A stretch of 5,036 bases of DNA from Tagaea sp. (lineage in GTDB: Bacteria > Pseudomonadota > Alphaproteobacteria > CACIAM-22H2), in contig JAMNXK010000223.1 of assembly GCA_023653245.1 (NCBI GenBank), positions 1 through 5,036 on the forward strand, in the 5' to 3' direction. The notes below the pieces were generated by a model. The model made no database searches, was not told the origin of the DNA, and saw only the letters and a list, made by a program, of their open reading frames with translations. Shown in pieces: positions 4,748 to 5,036 of this stretch (positions are counted from its first letter, which is position 1; the number at the start of each line of letters is the position of its first letter). Both the position numbers and the translations under genes were made by a program.

Positions 4748-5036
4748 ATGCAAACGGTCGTCGACGAGATCGACTACGCGCGGCTCAAGGTCCTGGTTAT
4801 CGAGGACGAGCCTTTCGCGCGCTCGGTGGTCAAGCAGCTGCTCCACCGGCTGGGCGTGCTGTCGATTTCCGAGGCCGAAGAGGGCGGTGCGGGCGCGCGC
4901 GAGGCGATGCGCACGCATCCCGACGTAATCCTGTGCGACGTGCATATGAAGCCGATCGACGGGATCGGCTTCGTCAAGCGCCTGCGCACGATGCGCATCA
5001 AGGGGCTCGACCAAACCCCGGTGATCATGCTGACCG
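4748..5036 (+). CDS. Response regulator receiver-domain protein, 3' end cut by window
   Basis: The first 96 residues of a CheY-like receiver domain that is phosphorylated by a partner histidine kinase; the gene runs off the right edge. After a short N-terminal lead (MQTVVDEIDYARL) come KVLVIEDE (14-21) with the Mg2+-binding acidic pair Glu19-Asp20, VILCDVHMKPIDG (60-72) with the phosphoacceptor Asp64, and PVIMLT (91-96) with the conserved switch Thr96. The conserved Lys of the fifth strand lies beyond the edge. It cannot be seen whether an output domain follows; the 13-residue lead and the CDVHMKPIDG wording resemble stand-alone CheY-like proteins or receiver domains with small C-terminal additions. 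No kinase is in the window. It follows the transporter gene by 117 bases and has its own probable promoter, so it is likely a separate unit. Confidence 0.92.
   Translation, partial: MQTVVDEIDYARLKVLVIEDEPFARSVVKQLLHRLGVLSISEAEEGGAGAREAMRTHPDVILCDVHMKPIDGIGFVKRLRTMRIKGLDQTPVIMLT

Overview
The window is a high-G+C stretch (about two thirds G+C by eye) of what is most likely an alphaproteobacterial chromosome. The lineage call rests on codon and base composition, on the ribbon-helix-helix protein (a family I know mainly from Alphaproteobacteria), on genes that seem to be transcribed without a leader, and on intergenic palindromes built around CTCGGG/CCCGAG. It is an inference, and I cannot name a genus. 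No transposase, integrase, tRNA, CRISPR array or phage gene is visible. Most of the window is ordinary housekeeping and metabolic DNA.

Layout, left to right: (1) serS, seryl-tRNA synthetase, plus strand, complete, starting 14 bases into the window. (2) A 174-base gap between serS and the convergent allA, mostly filled by a three-hairpin palindromic element. (3) allA, a ureidoglycolate lyase family protein, minus strand. (4) A 59-base divergent promoter region, then a SnoaL-like small protein on the plus strand. (5) hyi, hydroxypyruvate isomerase, minus strand, whose 3' end overlaps the SnoaL-like gene tail to tail by 13 bases. (6) A gap with a perfect 10-bp hairpin, then a small basic ribbon-helix-helix DNA-binding protein, minus strand. 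(7) A 244-base divergent region with several inverted repeats. (8) A TauE/SafE (TSUP) membrane transporter, plus strand. (9) A 117-base gap with a plausible promoter and a strong ribosome binding site, then a CheY-like response regulator cut by the right edge.

How the genes may work together: AllA releases glyoxylate and urea from ureidoglycolate. Hyi interconverts hydroxypyruvate and tartronate semialdehyde, the step next to glyoxylate carboligase. The two therefore fit one glyoxylate-salvage route from purines, although the oppositely oriented SnoaL-like gene between them rules out a simple operon. No other gene of that route is in the window. The transporter and response regulator show no clear link to the rest.

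The features most worth a second look are the three-hairpin repeat after serS, the shortened motif-2 loop and organelle-like signatures of the seryl-tRNA synthetase, the cluster of inverted repeats upstream of the ribbon-helix-helix gene, and two probable leaderless promoters. I did not find a convincing undescribed multi-gene system here.
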